From positions 13,018 through 77,017 of the forward strand of contig DATBCD010000071.1 of assembly GCA_036270655.1 (NCBI GenBank): a stretch of DNA of 64,000 bases, written 5' to 3'. Under the pieces are notes generated by a model that was given only the letters and a program-made list of their open reading frames with translations, ran no database searches and was not told the origin of the DNA. Every line of letters starts with the position of its first letter. Within the stretch, counting starts at the first letter, position 1. The position numbers were made by a program, and so were the translations under genes. Below are positions 25,206-34,612 of this stretch, piece after piece. This stretch comes from VBCK01 sp036270655. Its GTDB lineage: Bacteria; Pseudomonadota; Gammaproteobacteria; Burkholderiales; Burkholderiaceae_F.

Positions 25206-26096
25206 GTGGATCGGATCGCTGCCATTGAGGCGTTTGTTCGCGTCGTGGAGGCCGGCAGCTTCGCAAGAGCCGCGCAGCGGCTGCGCTCGTCGACCTCGTC
25301 GATTTCACGCCAGATCGCCGGCCTCGAGCAGCATCTGGGGGCGCGCCTGCTGAACCGCACCACCCGCAAGCTGTCGCTGACCGAGGGCGGCCAGGCGTTT
25401 TACGAGCGCAGCGTGCAATTGCTGGCCGAGCTGGAGGAGGCCGAGCAGCTGGCCGGCGCGGCCGCGGCGACCCCCCGCGGCACGGTCCGCCTGACCTGCC
25501 CGCGCAATCTGGCGGCCCAGCAGGTGGCGCCGGTGGTGGCGCGCTTTGCGGCGCGCCATCCGGAGGTGCGCTTCGACGTCACGGTGTCGGACAGTCTGGC
25601 CGATCTGGTCGAGGAGGGGTTCGACCTGGCGATCCGGATCGGGCGCGTCGGTGCCGAGGGTCTGGTCGCGCGCCGGCTCGGCCAGGTGAAGCTGATGCTG
25701 GCCGCCGCACCGTCGTACCTGCGAACCCATCGTGCTCCGCGCGGGCCTTCGGACCTGGCTGCGCATCGCGCGCTGACCTATGCCTACGCGCCCACTCCGA
25801 ACCTGTGGCGCCTTGTCGGCCCGGACGGCACGGAGCACGACGTGCGCGTGACCGGGCCGCTGATTGCCAACAGCGATGAGCTGCTGGTCGCGTCCGCCGC
25901 GGCCGGGCTGGGCCTGGTGATGGCACCCGAGTTCACGCTGGAGCCCGAGCTGGCCGCCGGCAGTCTGGTGCGCGTGCTGCCCGATCACGAAGGGCCGTTG
26001 CTCGACATGTGGGCCGTGTATCCAAGCCGGCGCCACCTGTCCGCCAAGGTGCGCCTGTTCGTCGACCACCTCGTCGAGTCGTTTTCAGGGGCTTGA
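25206..26096 (+). CDS. LysR-family transcriptional regulator
   Basis: 296 residues. The winged helix-turn-helix is at 1-60 (FVRVVEAGSFARAAQRLRSSTSSISRQIAGLE) and the effector-binding domain at about 90-290. It belongs to the broad group that regulates divergent neighbouring genes; here the GST-dioxygenase pair is the expected target. Ligand unknown. Its stop overlaps a TTGACA (26093-26098) upstream of the TetR gene. Confidence 0.93.
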   Translation: MDRIAAIEAFVRVVEAGSFARAAQRLRSSTSSISRQIAGLEQHLGARLLNRTTRKLSLTEGGQAFYERSVQLLAELEEAEQLAGAAAATPRGTVRLTCPRNLAAQQVAPVVARFAARHPEVRFDVTVSDSLADLVEEGFDLAIRIGRVGAEGLVARRLGQVKLMLAAAPSYLRTHRAPRGPSDLAAHRALTYAYAPTPNLWRLVGPDGTEHDVRVTGPLIANSDELLVASAAAGLGLVMAPEFTLEPELAAGSLVRVLPDHEGPLLDMWAVYPSRRHLSAKVRLFVDHLVESFSGA

Positions 26097-26114
26097 CAAC
26101 GCTATAAAAAAGTA

Positions 26115-26124
26115 CGAACGTTCG
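26115..26124. promoter_or_regulatory. Palindromic operator candidate before TetR gene
   Basis: CGAACGTTCG is a perfect 10-base palindrome 31 bases before the TetR ATG, within an A/T-rich stretch containing TATAAA (26104-26109). TetR regulators of fatty-acid genes often bind sites of this kind, so autoregulation of the fad operon is inferred. Confidence 0.5.
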
Positions 26125-26155
26125 ATTCTTTTTTTTCCACCCGAAACAACCCGCG

Positions 26156-26857
26156 ATGAGCTCGATCGGACCGTCGTCTTCGTCGGCCCGGGCCGGATCC
26201 GATACGGCCCCGGCGCGTCCCGCGCGCAAGGGCGAAAGCACGCGCGCCGCCATCATCGAGCAGGCGCTTTCGATCGCACGCCGCGAGGGTCTGGAGGGGC
26301 TGACGATCGGCGCGCTGGCCGAGCGGCTGGAAATGAGCAAGAGCGGCGTGTTCGCGCATTTCGGCTCGCGCGAGGAGCTGCAACTGGCGGTGCTTAAGCA
26401 GTACGCGGCCCGCTTCATCGACGTCGTGCTGCGGCCGGCGATCGCGCGCCCGCGCGGGCTGCCGCGGCTGACGGCGCTGCTGGAGAACTGGCTTGCGCTG
26501 CTGGCCGAGGAGATCGAGGCTGGCTGCATCCTGATCGGCGGGGCCTGCGAATACGACGACCGCCCGGGACCCCTGCACGATGCGCTGGTGGCGATCATCG
26601 AGGGCTGGAAAGGCGAGTTGCTGCGCGCGATCCGGATGGCGCAGGACGAAGGCCACCTGGGGCGGCGCGCCGATGCCGATCAGATGGTCTTCGAGATTTA
26701 CGGCCTGATGCTGATGTTCCATCAGGACGCCCGCCTGCTGCGCTCGAGCGGCAGCGTGGAGCGTGCCCGCCGTGCCCTGGCGCGGCTGATCGAGGCGGCG
26801 CGGCCGCGTGCCACCGGCGCGCGCCGGGCGCGCCCGGCGGCGCCCACAGTGGATTGA
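26156..26857 (+). CDS. TetR-family regulator of the beta-oxidation operon
   Basis: 233 residues. A disordered, Ser/Pro-rich N-terminus of about 28 residues precedes the helix-turn-helix (LTIGALAERLEMSKSGVFAHFGS, about 48-70, given here as its boundaries). The C-terminal ligand domain belongs to the YjdC-like group. It is 21 bases before the acyl-CoA dehydrogenase and probably represses the operon until an acyl-CoA or fatty acid binds. The tail is Arg/Ala-rich. Confidence 0.9.
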   Translation: MSSIGPSSSSARAGSDTAPARPARKGESTRAAIIEQALSIARREGLEGLTIGALAERLEMSKSGVFAHFGSREELQLAVLKQYAARFIDVVLRPAIARPRGLPRLTALLENWLALLAEEIEAGCILIGGACEYDDRPGPLHDALVAIIEGWKGELLRAIRMAQDEGHLGRRADADQMVFEIYGLMLMFHQDARLLRSSGSVERARRALARLIEAARPRATGARRARPAAPTVD

Positions 26858-26878
26858 CCTTTTCGAGGAGAAGCGACG

Positions 26879-28684
26879 ATGCCCGTCTACAAGGCCCCCC
26901 TGCGCGATCAGCAATTCGTTCTGCACGAGGTCTTGCAGGCGGTCGAGCATGTCCGGCGCATGCCGCCGTTCCAGGATCTGGACGCAGACACGGTCAACCA
27001 GGTGCTCGAGCAGGGCGGGCGCTTCTGCACCGATGTGCTGTTGCCGCTGAATTTGAGTGGCGACGAGCAGGGCTGCCGCTTCGACGCGGCCACCCACGAG
27101 GTCAGGACGCCCGAGGGATTCCGGGCGGCGTTCGAACAGCTGCGCGAAGGCGGGTGGCAGGGACTGACGGCCGAGGCCGAATACGGGGGGCAGGCGCTGC
27201 CCCACGTGCTGCAGATCGCATTCGATGAGATGCGCTGCGCGACCAACCAGTCCTGGACCATGTATTCGGGCCTGACGCTGGGCGCGTACGAATGCCTGCT
27301 GGTGCACGGCACGCCGCAGCAGAAGGCGACCTTCCTGCCGAAGCTTGTTTCGGCCGAATGGACCGGCACCATGTGCCTGACCGAGGCGCACTGCGGCACC
27401 GACCTGGGCCTGCTGCGCACGCGAGCCGAGCCGCAACCCGACGGCAGCTACCGCATCACCGGGCAGAAGATCTTCATTTCAGCCGGCGAACACGACATGG
27501 CCGAGAACATCGTCCACCTGGTGCTGGCGCGGCTGCCGGGCGCACCGGCCGGAACCAGAGGCATCTCGCTGTTCGTCGTGCCCAAGTTGCTGCCGCAAGG
27601 CGAAGGCCAGGCCGCGCGGGTCGGCGCGCGCAACGCGCTGTACTGCGGCGGCATCGAGCACAAGATGGGCATCCACGGCAACTCGACCTGCCAGATCGTG
27701 TTCGAAGGGGCCACCGGCTGGCTGGTGGGCGAGGCCAACCGCGGCCTGAATGCGATGTTCGTGATGATGAACGGCGCGCGGCTTGCGGTTGGCGTCCAGG
27801 GCCTGGGGCTGACCGAGGCGGCCTACCAGAACGCCGCCGCCTACGCGAAGGAACGGGTGCAGGGGCGCAGTCTGGCGCCCGGCGCTGCGCACAACGGGCC
27901 GGCCGATCCGATCATCGTGCATCCGGACGTGCGCCGCTCGCTGCTGACCGCGCGCGCGTGGGCCGAGGGCGGTCGCGCGTTCTCCTACTGGCTGGCGCTG
28001 ATGGCCGACCAGCAGAATCACCATCCGGATGAGTCCGAGCGCGCGTTCGCCGCCGACATGATGGCGTTGATGACCCCGGTCGCGAAGGCGTTCCTGACCG
28101 ACAACGCCTTCGACGGCGTGTCGCAGTGCCTGCAGGTGTTCGGCGGACACGGGTACATCCACGAGTCGGGCATGGAGCAGCTGCTGCGCGATGCCCGGAT
28201 CAACATGATCTACGAGGGCACCAACGCGGTCCAGGCGCTCGACCTGGTCTATCGCAAGGTGCTGAACGACGGTGGAACCAGGCTGCTCGCCTTCGGCAGG
28301 CTGGTGCAGCAATTCATCGCCGAGCACGGAAGCTCGGTCGAGATGAACGAGTTCATCACGCCGCTGGCCGATCTGGGCGACAAGGTGCAGAAGCTGACGA
28401 TGGAAATCGGCATGAAGGCGAGGGGCAATCCGGAGGAGGCAGGCGCCGCTGCAACGAGCTACCTGCGGGTGATCGGGCACCTGGTCTTTGCCTATTTCTG
28501 GGCCAAAATGGCGCGCGTTGCGCTGGATCGGGCCGGCGCCGCGGGAGCCGATCCGTTCTACCGCGCCAAGCTCGCGACGGCCCGCTTCTACTTCCAGCGC
28601 CTGCTGCCGGAGACCGCTTACCATATCCGCGCCGCGCGCTCGGGGGCCGGCAACCTGATGCAACTCGAGGCCGAACTGTTCTGA
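26879..28684 (+). CDS. Acyl-CoA dehydrogenase, long DmdC/FadE-like type
   Basis: 601 residues, longer than the standard 380-400 because of an N-terminal extension and a C-terminal helical domain as in DmdC-type enzymes. FAD-binding elements CLTEAHCGTDLG and the active-site region MIYEGTNAVQALDL (catalytic Glu) are seen. It catalyses the first step of beta-oxidation, passing electrons to ETF. AGGAGA precedes the ATG. First enzyme gene after the TetR regulator. Confidence 0.93.
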   Translation: MPVYKAPLRDQQFVLHEVLQAVEHVRRMPPFQDLDADTVNQVLEQGGRFCTDVLLPLNLSGDEQGCRFDAATHEVRTPEGFRAAFEQLREGGWQGLTAEAEYGGQALPHVLQIAFDEMRCATNQSWTMYSGLTLGAYECLLVHGTPQQKATFLPKLVSAEWTGTMCLTEAHCGTDLGLLRTRAEPQPDGSYRITGQKIFISAGEHDMAENIVHLVLARLPGAPAGTRGISLFVVPKLLPQGEGQAARVGARNALYCGGIEHKMGIHGNSTCQIVFEGATGWLVGEANRGLNAMFVMMNGARLAVGVQGLGLTEAAYQNAAAYAKERVQGRSLAPGAAHNGPADPIIVHPDVRRSLLTARAWAEGGRAFSYWLALMADQQNHHPDESERAFAADMMALMTPVAKAFLTDNAFDGVSQCLQVFGGHGYIHESGMEQLLRDARINMIYEGTNAVQALDLVYRKVLNDGGTRLLAFGRLVQQFIAEHGSSVEMNEFITPLADLGDKVQKLTMEIGMKARGNPEEAGAAATSYLRVIGHLVFAYFWAKMARVALDRAGAAGADPFYRAKLATARFYFQRLLPETAYHIRAARSGAGNLMQLEAELF

Positions 28685-28726
28685 TGGCGCTCGCGGCCCT
28701 GGCCGCTGAACGGAGAGAGAAAAACA

Positions 28727-31147
28727 ATGAAGCAGCTTTCGATCAAGAAGGTCGCCGTGCTGGGCGCCGGAGTGATGGGCGCGCAGATTGCGGCGCACTG
28801 CGTGAACGCGCGCGTGCCGGTGTTGCTGTTCGATCTGCCCGACGACAAGTCGCCCGATCGCAACGGCATCGTGCTGCGCGCCATCGAGAACCTGAGTCGC
28901 CTGAACCCGGCGCCGCTGGCGCAGAAGGATGACGCCCAGTTCATCGAGCCGGCCAACTACGACCAGCATCTGGCCCGGCTTTCGGAGTGCGACCTGGTGA
29001 TCGAGGCGATCGCCGAGCGCATGGACCTGAAGCGCGACCTGTACCGGAAAGTCGCGCCTCACATCGCCCCGGGCGCGATCTTCGGATCCAACACCTCCGG
29101 TCTGTCGGTCACCAGCCTGTCCGAGGCGCTCGATGCGGCGTTGCGCCCGCGCTTCTGCGGCGTGCACTTTTTCAACCCGCCCCGTTACATGCACCTGGTC
29201 GAGCTGATCCCGACCGCGGCCACGGCAGCCGGCGTGGTCGATCAGCTCGAGACCTTTCTGACCAGCACGCTCGGCAAAGGCGTGGTGCGTGCCAAGGACA
29301 CCCCGAACTTCATCGCCAACCGGGTCGGCGTATTCGGGATGCTCGCCACGATCCACGAAGCGGGCAGACTGGGGCTGGCCTTCGACGTGGTGGACGACCT
29401 GACCGGCACGCGGCTGGGGCGCGCCAAGAGCGCGACCTTCCGCACTGCGGACGTGGTGGGGCTGGACACGATGGCGCACGTGATCCGCACGATGCAGCAG
29501 ACGCTGCCGGCGGCGCGCGATCCATTCGCCTCGCTGTACACCGTTCCGCCGGTGGTGCAGGCGCTGGTCGACAAGGGCGCGCTCGGCCAGAAGACCGGCG
29601 CCGGCTTCTATCGGAAAGACGGCCCGCTGATCAAGGTGCTCGACCCGCGCAGCGCCGAGTACGTCGACAGCCGCCGCAAGGCCGACGAGCTGGTGGTGCG
29701 GATCCTGAAGACCGAGGATGCCGGACAGCGGCTGAAGCTGCTGCGCGAGACCGATCATCCGCAGGCGCGCTTCCTGTGGGCCATCTATCGCGACATGTTC
29801 CACTACATCGCGGTTCACCTGGCCGAGATCGCGCAAAGCGCGCGCGATATCGACTTCGCGCTGCGCTGGGGGTTCGGCTGGGAAACCGGCCCGTTCGAGA
29901 CCTGGCAGGCGGCCGGCTGGCAGCGCGTGGCCGAATGGGTGAGCCAGGATATCGAGCGCGGCGAGGCGCTTTCCAAGGCGCCGCTTCCCGACTGGGTGCA
30001 GAAGAGCCCGGTGGCCAAGGCGGGCGGCGTGCATACGCCGCAGGGATCGTGGAACCCGGCACGCGCGCGTTTCGAGCCGCGCACCACCCTGGCCGTGTAC
30101 GCGAAACAGGTGTTCCGCGCTCCGCTGCTGGGCGAGGGCGTGCCGACGGGCTTGGATGCGGGCGTCACGCTGTTTGCGGACGACTCCTGCCGGCTGTGGC
30201 GCCTCGAGCAGCCGCACGTGGATGAAGTGTTGATCTTCTCGATCCGCTCGAAGCTGCACACGCTGGGTCCGGGCGTGGTCGCCGGCCTGGGACGCGCCCT
30301 CGATGCGGCGCAGGCCGAGGGCAAGTCCCTGGTGATCTGGTCGCCCGACGAGCCGTTCTCGGCGGGCGCCGATCTGAAGGCGCTGCTGCCGGTGTTCATG
30401 AGCGGGGGGCCCAAGGCGGTCGGCGCCGAGGAGGCCAAAATGCAGCAGGCGTTCATGCGCGTGAAGTACGCGCAGGTGCCGGTGGTGGCGGCGATCCAGG
30501 GGCTGGCGTTGGGCGGCGGCTGCGAGCTGGCGCTGCATTGTGCGCACCGTGTCGCCAGCCTGGAGAGCTATATCGGGCTGGTCGAGGTCGGAGTCGGGAT
30601 CATCCCCGGCGCCGGCGGCCTGAAGGAGGGAGCGCTGCGCGCGGCGCAGGCGGCGCGCGCCACCGGCGGCACGGACCTGGTGCCGTACCTGCGCGCCTGG
30701 TTCCAGAACGCGGCGATGGCGACCGTTTCCAGATCGGCGCTGGAAGCCCGTGTGATGGGCTACCTGCTGGATTCGGACACGATCGTGTTCAATCCGTACG
30801 AGGTGCTGTGGACCGCGATCGGTAAGGCGTTCGAGATGCAGGCGGTCGGCTACCGTCCGCCGCTGCGGGTCAGGAGCTTCCCGGTGGCCGGCCGCGCCGG
30901 AGCGGCCACGATCAAGGCCCAGCTGGTGAACCTGAAGGAAGGCGGATTCATCAGCGACCACGACATGCTGGTCGCAGGCTCCATCGCCGAGGTGATGACT
31001 GGCGGCGACGTGGACGCCGGATCGCTCGTGGACGAGCAGTGGCTGCTGGACCTGGAGCGCCAGCACCTGACGCAGCTGGTGGCCAATCCGAAGACGCAGG
31101 AGCGGATGATGGGGATGCTGCAGACCGGCAAGCCGGTGCGCAACTGA
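28727..31147 (+). CDS. 3-hydroxyacyl-CoA dehydrogenase/enoyl-CoA hydratase
   Basis: 806 residues. The N-terminal NAD-binding domain (VLGAGVMGAQIA) and HCDH C-terminal domain come first. The crotonase domain is at the C-terminus (about 490-700, FSAGADLKALL and QGLALGGGCELALH). This order is reversed relative to E. coli FadB and is the FadJ/FadN-like type found beside DmdC-type dehydrogenases. It performs hydration and oxidation of enoyl-CoA. Ribosome site GGAGAGAG. Directly followed by the thiolase, 13 bases away. Confidence 0.94.
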   Translation: MKQLSIKKVAVLGAGVMGAQIAAHCVNARVPVLLFDLPDDKSPDRNGIVLRAIENLSRLNPAPLAQKDDAQFIEPANYDQHLARLSECDLVIEAIAERMDLKRDLYRKVAPHIAPGAIFGSNTSGLSVTSLSEALDAALRPRFCGVHFFNPPRYMHLVELIPTAATAAGVVDQLETFLTSTLGKGVVRAKDTPNFIANRVGVFGMLATIHEAGRLGLAFDVVDDLTGTRLGRAKSATFRTADVVGLDTMAHVIRTMQQTLPAARDPFASLYTVPPVVQALVDKGALGQKTGAGFYRKDGPLIKVLDPRSAEYVDSRRKADELVVRILKTEDAGQRLKLLRETDHPQARFLWAIYRDMFHYIAVHLAEIAQSARDIDFALRWGFGWETGPFETWQAAGWQRVAEWVSQDIERGEALSKAPLPDWVQKSPVAKAGGVHTPQGSWNPARARFEPRTTLAVYAKQVFRAPLLGEGVPTGLDAGVTLFADDSCRLWRLEQPHVDEVLIFSIRSKLHTLGPGVVAGLGRALDAAQAEGKSLVIWSPDEPFSAGADLKALLPVFMSGGPKAVGAEEAKMQQAFMRVKYAQVPVVAAIQGLALGGGCELALHCAHRVASLESYIGLVEVGVGIIPGAGGLKEGALRAAQAARATGGTDLVPYLRAWFQNAAMATVSRSALEARVMGYLLDSDTIVFNPYEVLWTAIGKAFEMQAVGYRPPLRVRSFPVAGRAGAATIKAQLVNLKEGGFISDHDMLVAGSIAEVMTGGDVDAGSLVDEQWLLDLERQHLTQLVANPKTQERMMGMLQTGKPVRN

Positions 31148-31160
31148 AACGGAGATCGTC

Positions 31161-32363
31161 ATGCCAAATCAAGTTCAGGATGCATACATCGTGGCGGCCG
31201 CGCGCACGCCGGTGGGCAAGGCACCCCGCGGCGCCTTTCGCGCGATTCGTCCCGACGATTTGCTGGTGGCCGCGATCGCCTCGGCGGTTGCCAGGGTTCC
31301 GTCGCTGGATCCGGCCGCGATCGAGGATGCGGTGATCGGGTGTGCGTTTCCGGAGGCCGAACAGGGCATGAACGTCGCGCGCAACGCGGTGCTGCTGGCC
31401 GGCCTGCCCGATAGCGTGGGCGGCGCGACCGTCAACCGCTACTGCTCGTCGGGCCTGAATGCGGTGGCGATCGCGGCCGACCGCATCCGGGTGGGCGAGG
31501 CCGACGTGATGCTGGCCGGCGGCGTCGAATCGATGAGCATGGTGCCGATGGCGGGTAACAAGCCGTCGTTCAACCCGCACATCTTCGACTCGAACCAGAA
31601 CGTCGCGATCGCTTTCGGCATGGGCATCACGGCCGAGAAGGTTGCCCAGCGCTGGAAGGTCTCGCGCGAAGCACAGGACGAGTTCGCGCTGATCTCGCAC
31701 CAGCGTGCGGTCGCGGCGCAGAAGGCGGGCGAGTTCGGCGATGAGATCACGCCGTTCGAGGTGGTCGAGAAGGCCGCCAATCTGGCCACGCACGAGCTCG
31801 AGGCGAAAAAGCGCAGCATCGCGCTGGACGAGGGTCCGCGCGCCGACACCAGCGCGCAGGCGCTGGCCAAGCTCAGGCCGGTGTTCGCCGCCAAGGGCAG
31901 CGTCACGGCCGGCAACAGCTCGCAGACCTCGGACGGCGCCGGCGCGCTGCTGCTAGTCAGTGAGGCGGCGCTAAAGCGCTTCAACCTGAAGCCGCTGGCG
32001 CGCTTCGTGTCGTTCGCGGTGCGCGGCGTGCCGCCCGAGATCATGGGCATCGGACCGAAGGAAGCGATCCCGGCCGCGCTGCGCAGCGCGGGCCTGACGC
32101 TGGACGACATCGGCTGGATCGAGCTGAACGAGGCGTTTGCCGCGCAGTCGCTGGCGGTCATCAACGAGCTCGGGCTTGACCGCGCCAGGGTCAACCCGAT
32201 GGGCGGCGCGATCGCGCTGGGCCATCCGCTGGGAGCGACCGGCGCGATCCGCTCGGCCACGCTCCTGCACGGGCTGCGCCGGCGCGGTCTGAGGTACGGC
32301 ATGGTCACGATGTGCGTCGGCACCGGCATGGGCGCCGCCGGTGTCTTCGAGCGCATCGAATGA
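31161..32363 (+). CDS. fadA: Acetyl-CoA acyltransferase (thiolase)
   Basis: 400 residues. Nucleophile Cys95 in NRYCSSGLN, His in GHPLGATGA and the second Cys in CVGTGMGAAG are all in place. It performs the last step of beta-oxidation, cleaving 3-ketoacyl-CoA. It follows the dehydrogenase/hydratase gene and forms the FadN-FadA style pair. The enoyl-CoA hydratase gene begins at or within its end. Confidence 0.95.
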   Translation: MPNQVQDAYIVAAARTPVGKAPRGAFRAIRPDDLLVAAIASAVARVPSLDPAAIEDAVIGCAFPEAEQGMNVARNAVLLAGLPDSVGGATVNRYCSSGLNAVAIAADRIRVGEADVMLAGGVESMSMVPMAGNKPSFNPHIFDSNQNVAIAFGMGITAEKVAQRWKVSREAQDEFALISHQRAVAAQKAGEFGDEITPFEVVEKAANLATHELEAKKRSIALDEGPRADTSAQALAKLRPVFAAKGSVTAGNSSQTSDGAGALLLVSEAALKRFNLKPLARFVSFAVRGVPPEIMGIGPKEAIPAALRSAGLTLDDIGWIELNEAFAAQSLAVINELGLDRARVNPMGGAIALGHPLGATGAIRSATLLHGLRRRGLRYGMVTMCVGTGMGAAGVFERIE

Positions 32364-32370
32364 GCGCGGG

Positions 32371-33141
32371 GTGCCCGTGTCGATCCTGACCGAGTCCGAC
32401 GGGGCGATCGCCCGCATCCAGATCGCGCGCCCCGCGCGCAAGAATGCGATCACGGCGGACATGTACGCGGCGCTGAGCCAGGCGCTGACGGCCGCCGAGA
32501 CCGACGATTCGGTCCGGGTGATCCTGCTGCACGGCCAGCCGGACGTATTCAGCGCGGGCAACGATCTGGAGGACTTCCTGCGCGCGCCGCCCCAGCAGGC
32601 CGATGCGCCCGTGTTCCGGTTCATGGCCGCATTGTCGGGCGCCGCCAAGCCGGTGGTGGCAGCCGTCAACGGAGCGGCGGTGGGCATCGGCACGACCCTG
32701 CTGCTTCACTGCGACCTGGTGTACTGCGCCGACGATTCGCGCTTTTCGCTGCCGTTCGTGAACCTGGGACTGTGCCCGGAATTCGCCTCCAGCCTGCTGC
32801 TGCCGCTGGCCGCGGGGTACCACCGCGCCGCTGAAAAACTGCTGCTGGGAGACCCGGCGTCGGCCGAAGAGGCGCTCGAACTGGGGCTGGTCAACCGGAT
32901 CCTGCCGCCGGCCGAAGTGCTCGGGCACGCCCAGCGCCAGTGCGCCCGCCTGGCGCAGCTGCCGCCGGTGGCGCTGCGCGAGACCAAGCGGCTGCTGAAA
33001 GACGGCTGGCGCGGCGCGACCCAGCGCGCGATCGCCGAGGAAAGCGCTGTCTTCGGACGGCTGCTCGGAAGCGCCGAAGCGCGCGAGGCCTTCAGCGCGT
33101 TCATGGAGCGGCGCGCCCCCGATTTTTCGAAATTCCACTGA
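32371..33141 (+). CDS. Enoyl-CoA hydratase/isomerase family protein
   Basis: About 256 residues, crotonase fold. The oxyanion-hole segments are FSAGNDLEDF and NGAAVGIGTTLLLHCDL. It is closest in feel to the 2-(1,2-epoxycyclohexenyl)/PaaG-like or generic hydratase groups. The start is unclear: GTG at 32371, 32377 or 32341 (overlapping fadA) share the frame, and the first two give VPVSILTESDG near the start. It likely supplies isomerase or extra hydratase activity for unsaturated substrates. Confidence 0.9.
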   Translation: MPVSILTESDGAIARIQIARPARKNAITADMYAALSQALTAAETDDSVRVILLHGQPDVFSAGNDLEDFLRAPPQQADAPVFRFMAALSGAAKPVVAAVNGAAVGIGTTLLLHCDLVYCADDSRFSLPFVNLGLCPEFASSLLLPLAAGYHRAAEKLLLGDPASAEEALELGLVNRILPPAEVLGHAQRQCARLAQLPPVALRETKRLLKDGWRGATQRAIAEESAVFGRLLGSAEAREAFSAFMERRAPDFSKFH

Positions 33142-33152
33142 GCTGGGCTGCG

Positions 33153-33584
33153 ATGCCGCTGCGATCCGACATCTCCTTCGAGGCGCTGCAGCAACGGACG
33201 CAGATCGGACTGCCCGCTCTGCTGGGACTGCAACTGGTCGAGGTCGAGGACAGCGCGTTGCGGATGCGGGTGGCGATCGAGCCGCGGCTGCTGGCGCCGA
33301 ACGGATACCTGCATGCGGCCAGCGTGATCGCGCTGGCCGACACCGCCTGCGGATTCGCCTGCATCGCGCACCTGCCCGACGGCGCCGAGAACTTCACGAC
33401 GATCGAGCTGAAGACCAACTTCCTGGGCACTGCAACCACCGGGTCGCTGCAGGCACAGGCGCGCGCACTGCACCTGGGGCGCACGACGCAGGTGTGGGAT
33501 GCGACCGTGTCGCACATCGAATCCGGGCGCGCGATCGCCGAATTCCGCTGTACGCAACTGGTGTTATGGCCGAAGGCAGCCTGA
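33153..33584 (+). CDS. PaaI-family hot-dog thioesterase
   Basis: 143 residues, single hot-dog fold. The signature region is NGYLHAASVIALADTACG, with Ala-Ala in place of the usual Gly-Gly after His. It would release CoA from acyl or aryl thioesters. It begins 12 bases after the hydratase and closes the co-directional fad run before a repeat array. Confidence 0.88.
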   Translation: MPLRSDISFEALQQRTQIGLPALLGLQLVEVEDSALRMRVAIEPRLLAPNGYLHAASVIALADTACGFACIAHLPDGAENFTTIELKTNFLGTATTGSLQAQARALHLGRTTQVWDATVSHIESGRAIAEFRCTQLVLWPKAA

Positions 33585-33591
33585 AGGGTTT

Positions 33592-33750
33592 TCTCCCTCT
33601 CCCGCGGAGCGGGACAGGGGCCTGATAATCCTCCCCTCTGCCGCTTCCTGGAGAGGGGCCTGATAATCCTCCCCTCTCCCGCTCCCTGCGGAGGGGCCTG
33701 ATAATCCTCCCCTCTCCCGCTCCGCGGGAGAGGGGCCGGGGGAGAGGGTG
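33592..33750 (+). repeat. Tandem hairpin repeat, three 38-base units plus a partial
   Basis: The linker CCTGATAATCCTCCCCTC recurs at 33621, 33659 and 33697, an exact 38-base period. Each copy is joined to a CCCGC...GCGGGAGAGGGG half-hairpin, decayed in the first two units. The final unit ends GGCCGGGGGAGAGGGTG, seven bases upstream of the SDR start, so the repeat itself supplies the purine-rich ribosome site of the next gene. Confidence 0.85.
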
Positions 33751-33756
33751 CTGGCT

Positions 33757-34584
33757 ATGAGCCTGAAAGACAAAACGATCTTCATCAGCGGCGGCTCGCG
33801 CGGAATCGGCCTGGCCATTGCACTGCGGGCTGCCGCCGACGGTGCCAATATCGTGATCGCCGCCAAGACGGTCGAACCGAATCCGAAACTTCCGGGAACC
33901 ATCCATTCGGCTGCGCGCCAGATCGAGCAGGCCGGCGGCGCCTGCCTGCCGGTGCAGGCCGACATTCGCGACGAGGCCCAGGTGCTGGCGGCGGTGCAAC
34001 TCGGTGTCGAGCGCTTCGGCGGAATCGACATCCTGGTGAACAACGCGAGCGCGATCAGCCTGACCGGAACCGAAAACACGCCGATCCGGCGGTTCGACCT
34101 GATGCTCGGCGTGAATGTGCGCGGCACTTTCCTGTGCACGCAGGCCTGCCTGCCGCACCTGAGGCGCGCCGCGCAGCAGGGGCGCAACCCGCACGTGCTG
34201 ACGCTGTCGCCGCCGTTGAACCTGAAACCGCAGTGGTTCGGCCCGCACGTTGCCTATTCGATTGCCAAGTACGGCATGAGCCTGTGCGTGCTGGGGCATG
34301 CCGAGGAGCTCCGGGGCGCCGGCATCGGCGTCAACGCGCTGTGGCCGAGGACGGTGATCCTGACTGCCGCGTTGCAGATGATTCCCGGCATACGCCCGGA
34401 GCAGTGTCGAACGCCGCAGATCGTCGCCGATGCGGCGCGCGCCATCCTGTGCTCCGATGCCCGCACCACCAGCGGCAACTTTTTCGTCGATGAGGACGTG
34501 CTGCGCGCGGCCGGCATCAGCGACTTCGACTCGTATGCGGTCGTTCCGGGCTCGCGCGATCTGATGCCCGATCTTTTCGTCTGA
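33757..34584 (+). CDS. Short-chain dehydrogenase (HSDL2-like)
   Basis: 275 residues, Rossmann fold. The cofactor motif GGSRGIG, NNASA, catalytic Ser in LTLSPP and the YxxxK pair in AYSIAKYGMS are present. Similar to the hydroxysteroid dehydrogenase-like 2 group, often linked to fatty-acid metabolism, which fits the upstream operon. ATG 33757 is preceded by GGGGGAGAGGG from the repeat array; a GTG at 33748 is the alternative. Confidence 0.9.
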   Translation: MSLKDKTIFISGGSRGIGLAIALRAAADGANIVIAAKTVEPNPKLPGTIHSAARQIEQAGGACLPVQADIRDEAQVLAAVQLGVERFGGIDILVNNASAISLTGTENTPIRRFDLMLGVNVRGTFLCTQACLPHLRRAAQQGRNPHVLTLSPPLNLKPQWFGPHVAYSIAKYGMSLCVLGHAEELRGAGIGVNALWPRTVILTAALQMIPGIRPEQCRTPQIVADAARAILCSDARTTSGNFFVDEDVLRAAGISDFDSYAVVPGSRDLMPDLFV

Positions 34585-34612
34585 TCGGGCTCGCCGTGCG
34601 CGCCAACCCCGA

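Noticed and set aside
27479..31162. Long minus-strand open frame of about 1200 codons opposite the fad operon
   Set aside because: It mirrors the acyl-CoA dehydrogenase and FadB-like genes in a high-GC genome, where reverse frames stay open. The plus-strand products are full, conserved enzymes.
26879..33584. Dimethylsulfoniopropionate (Dmd) degradation operon
   Set aside because: The dehydrogenase is DmdC-like in size, but the FadB-, thiolase- and thioesterase genes make general beta-oxidation more likely and no DmdA or DmdD is adjacent.
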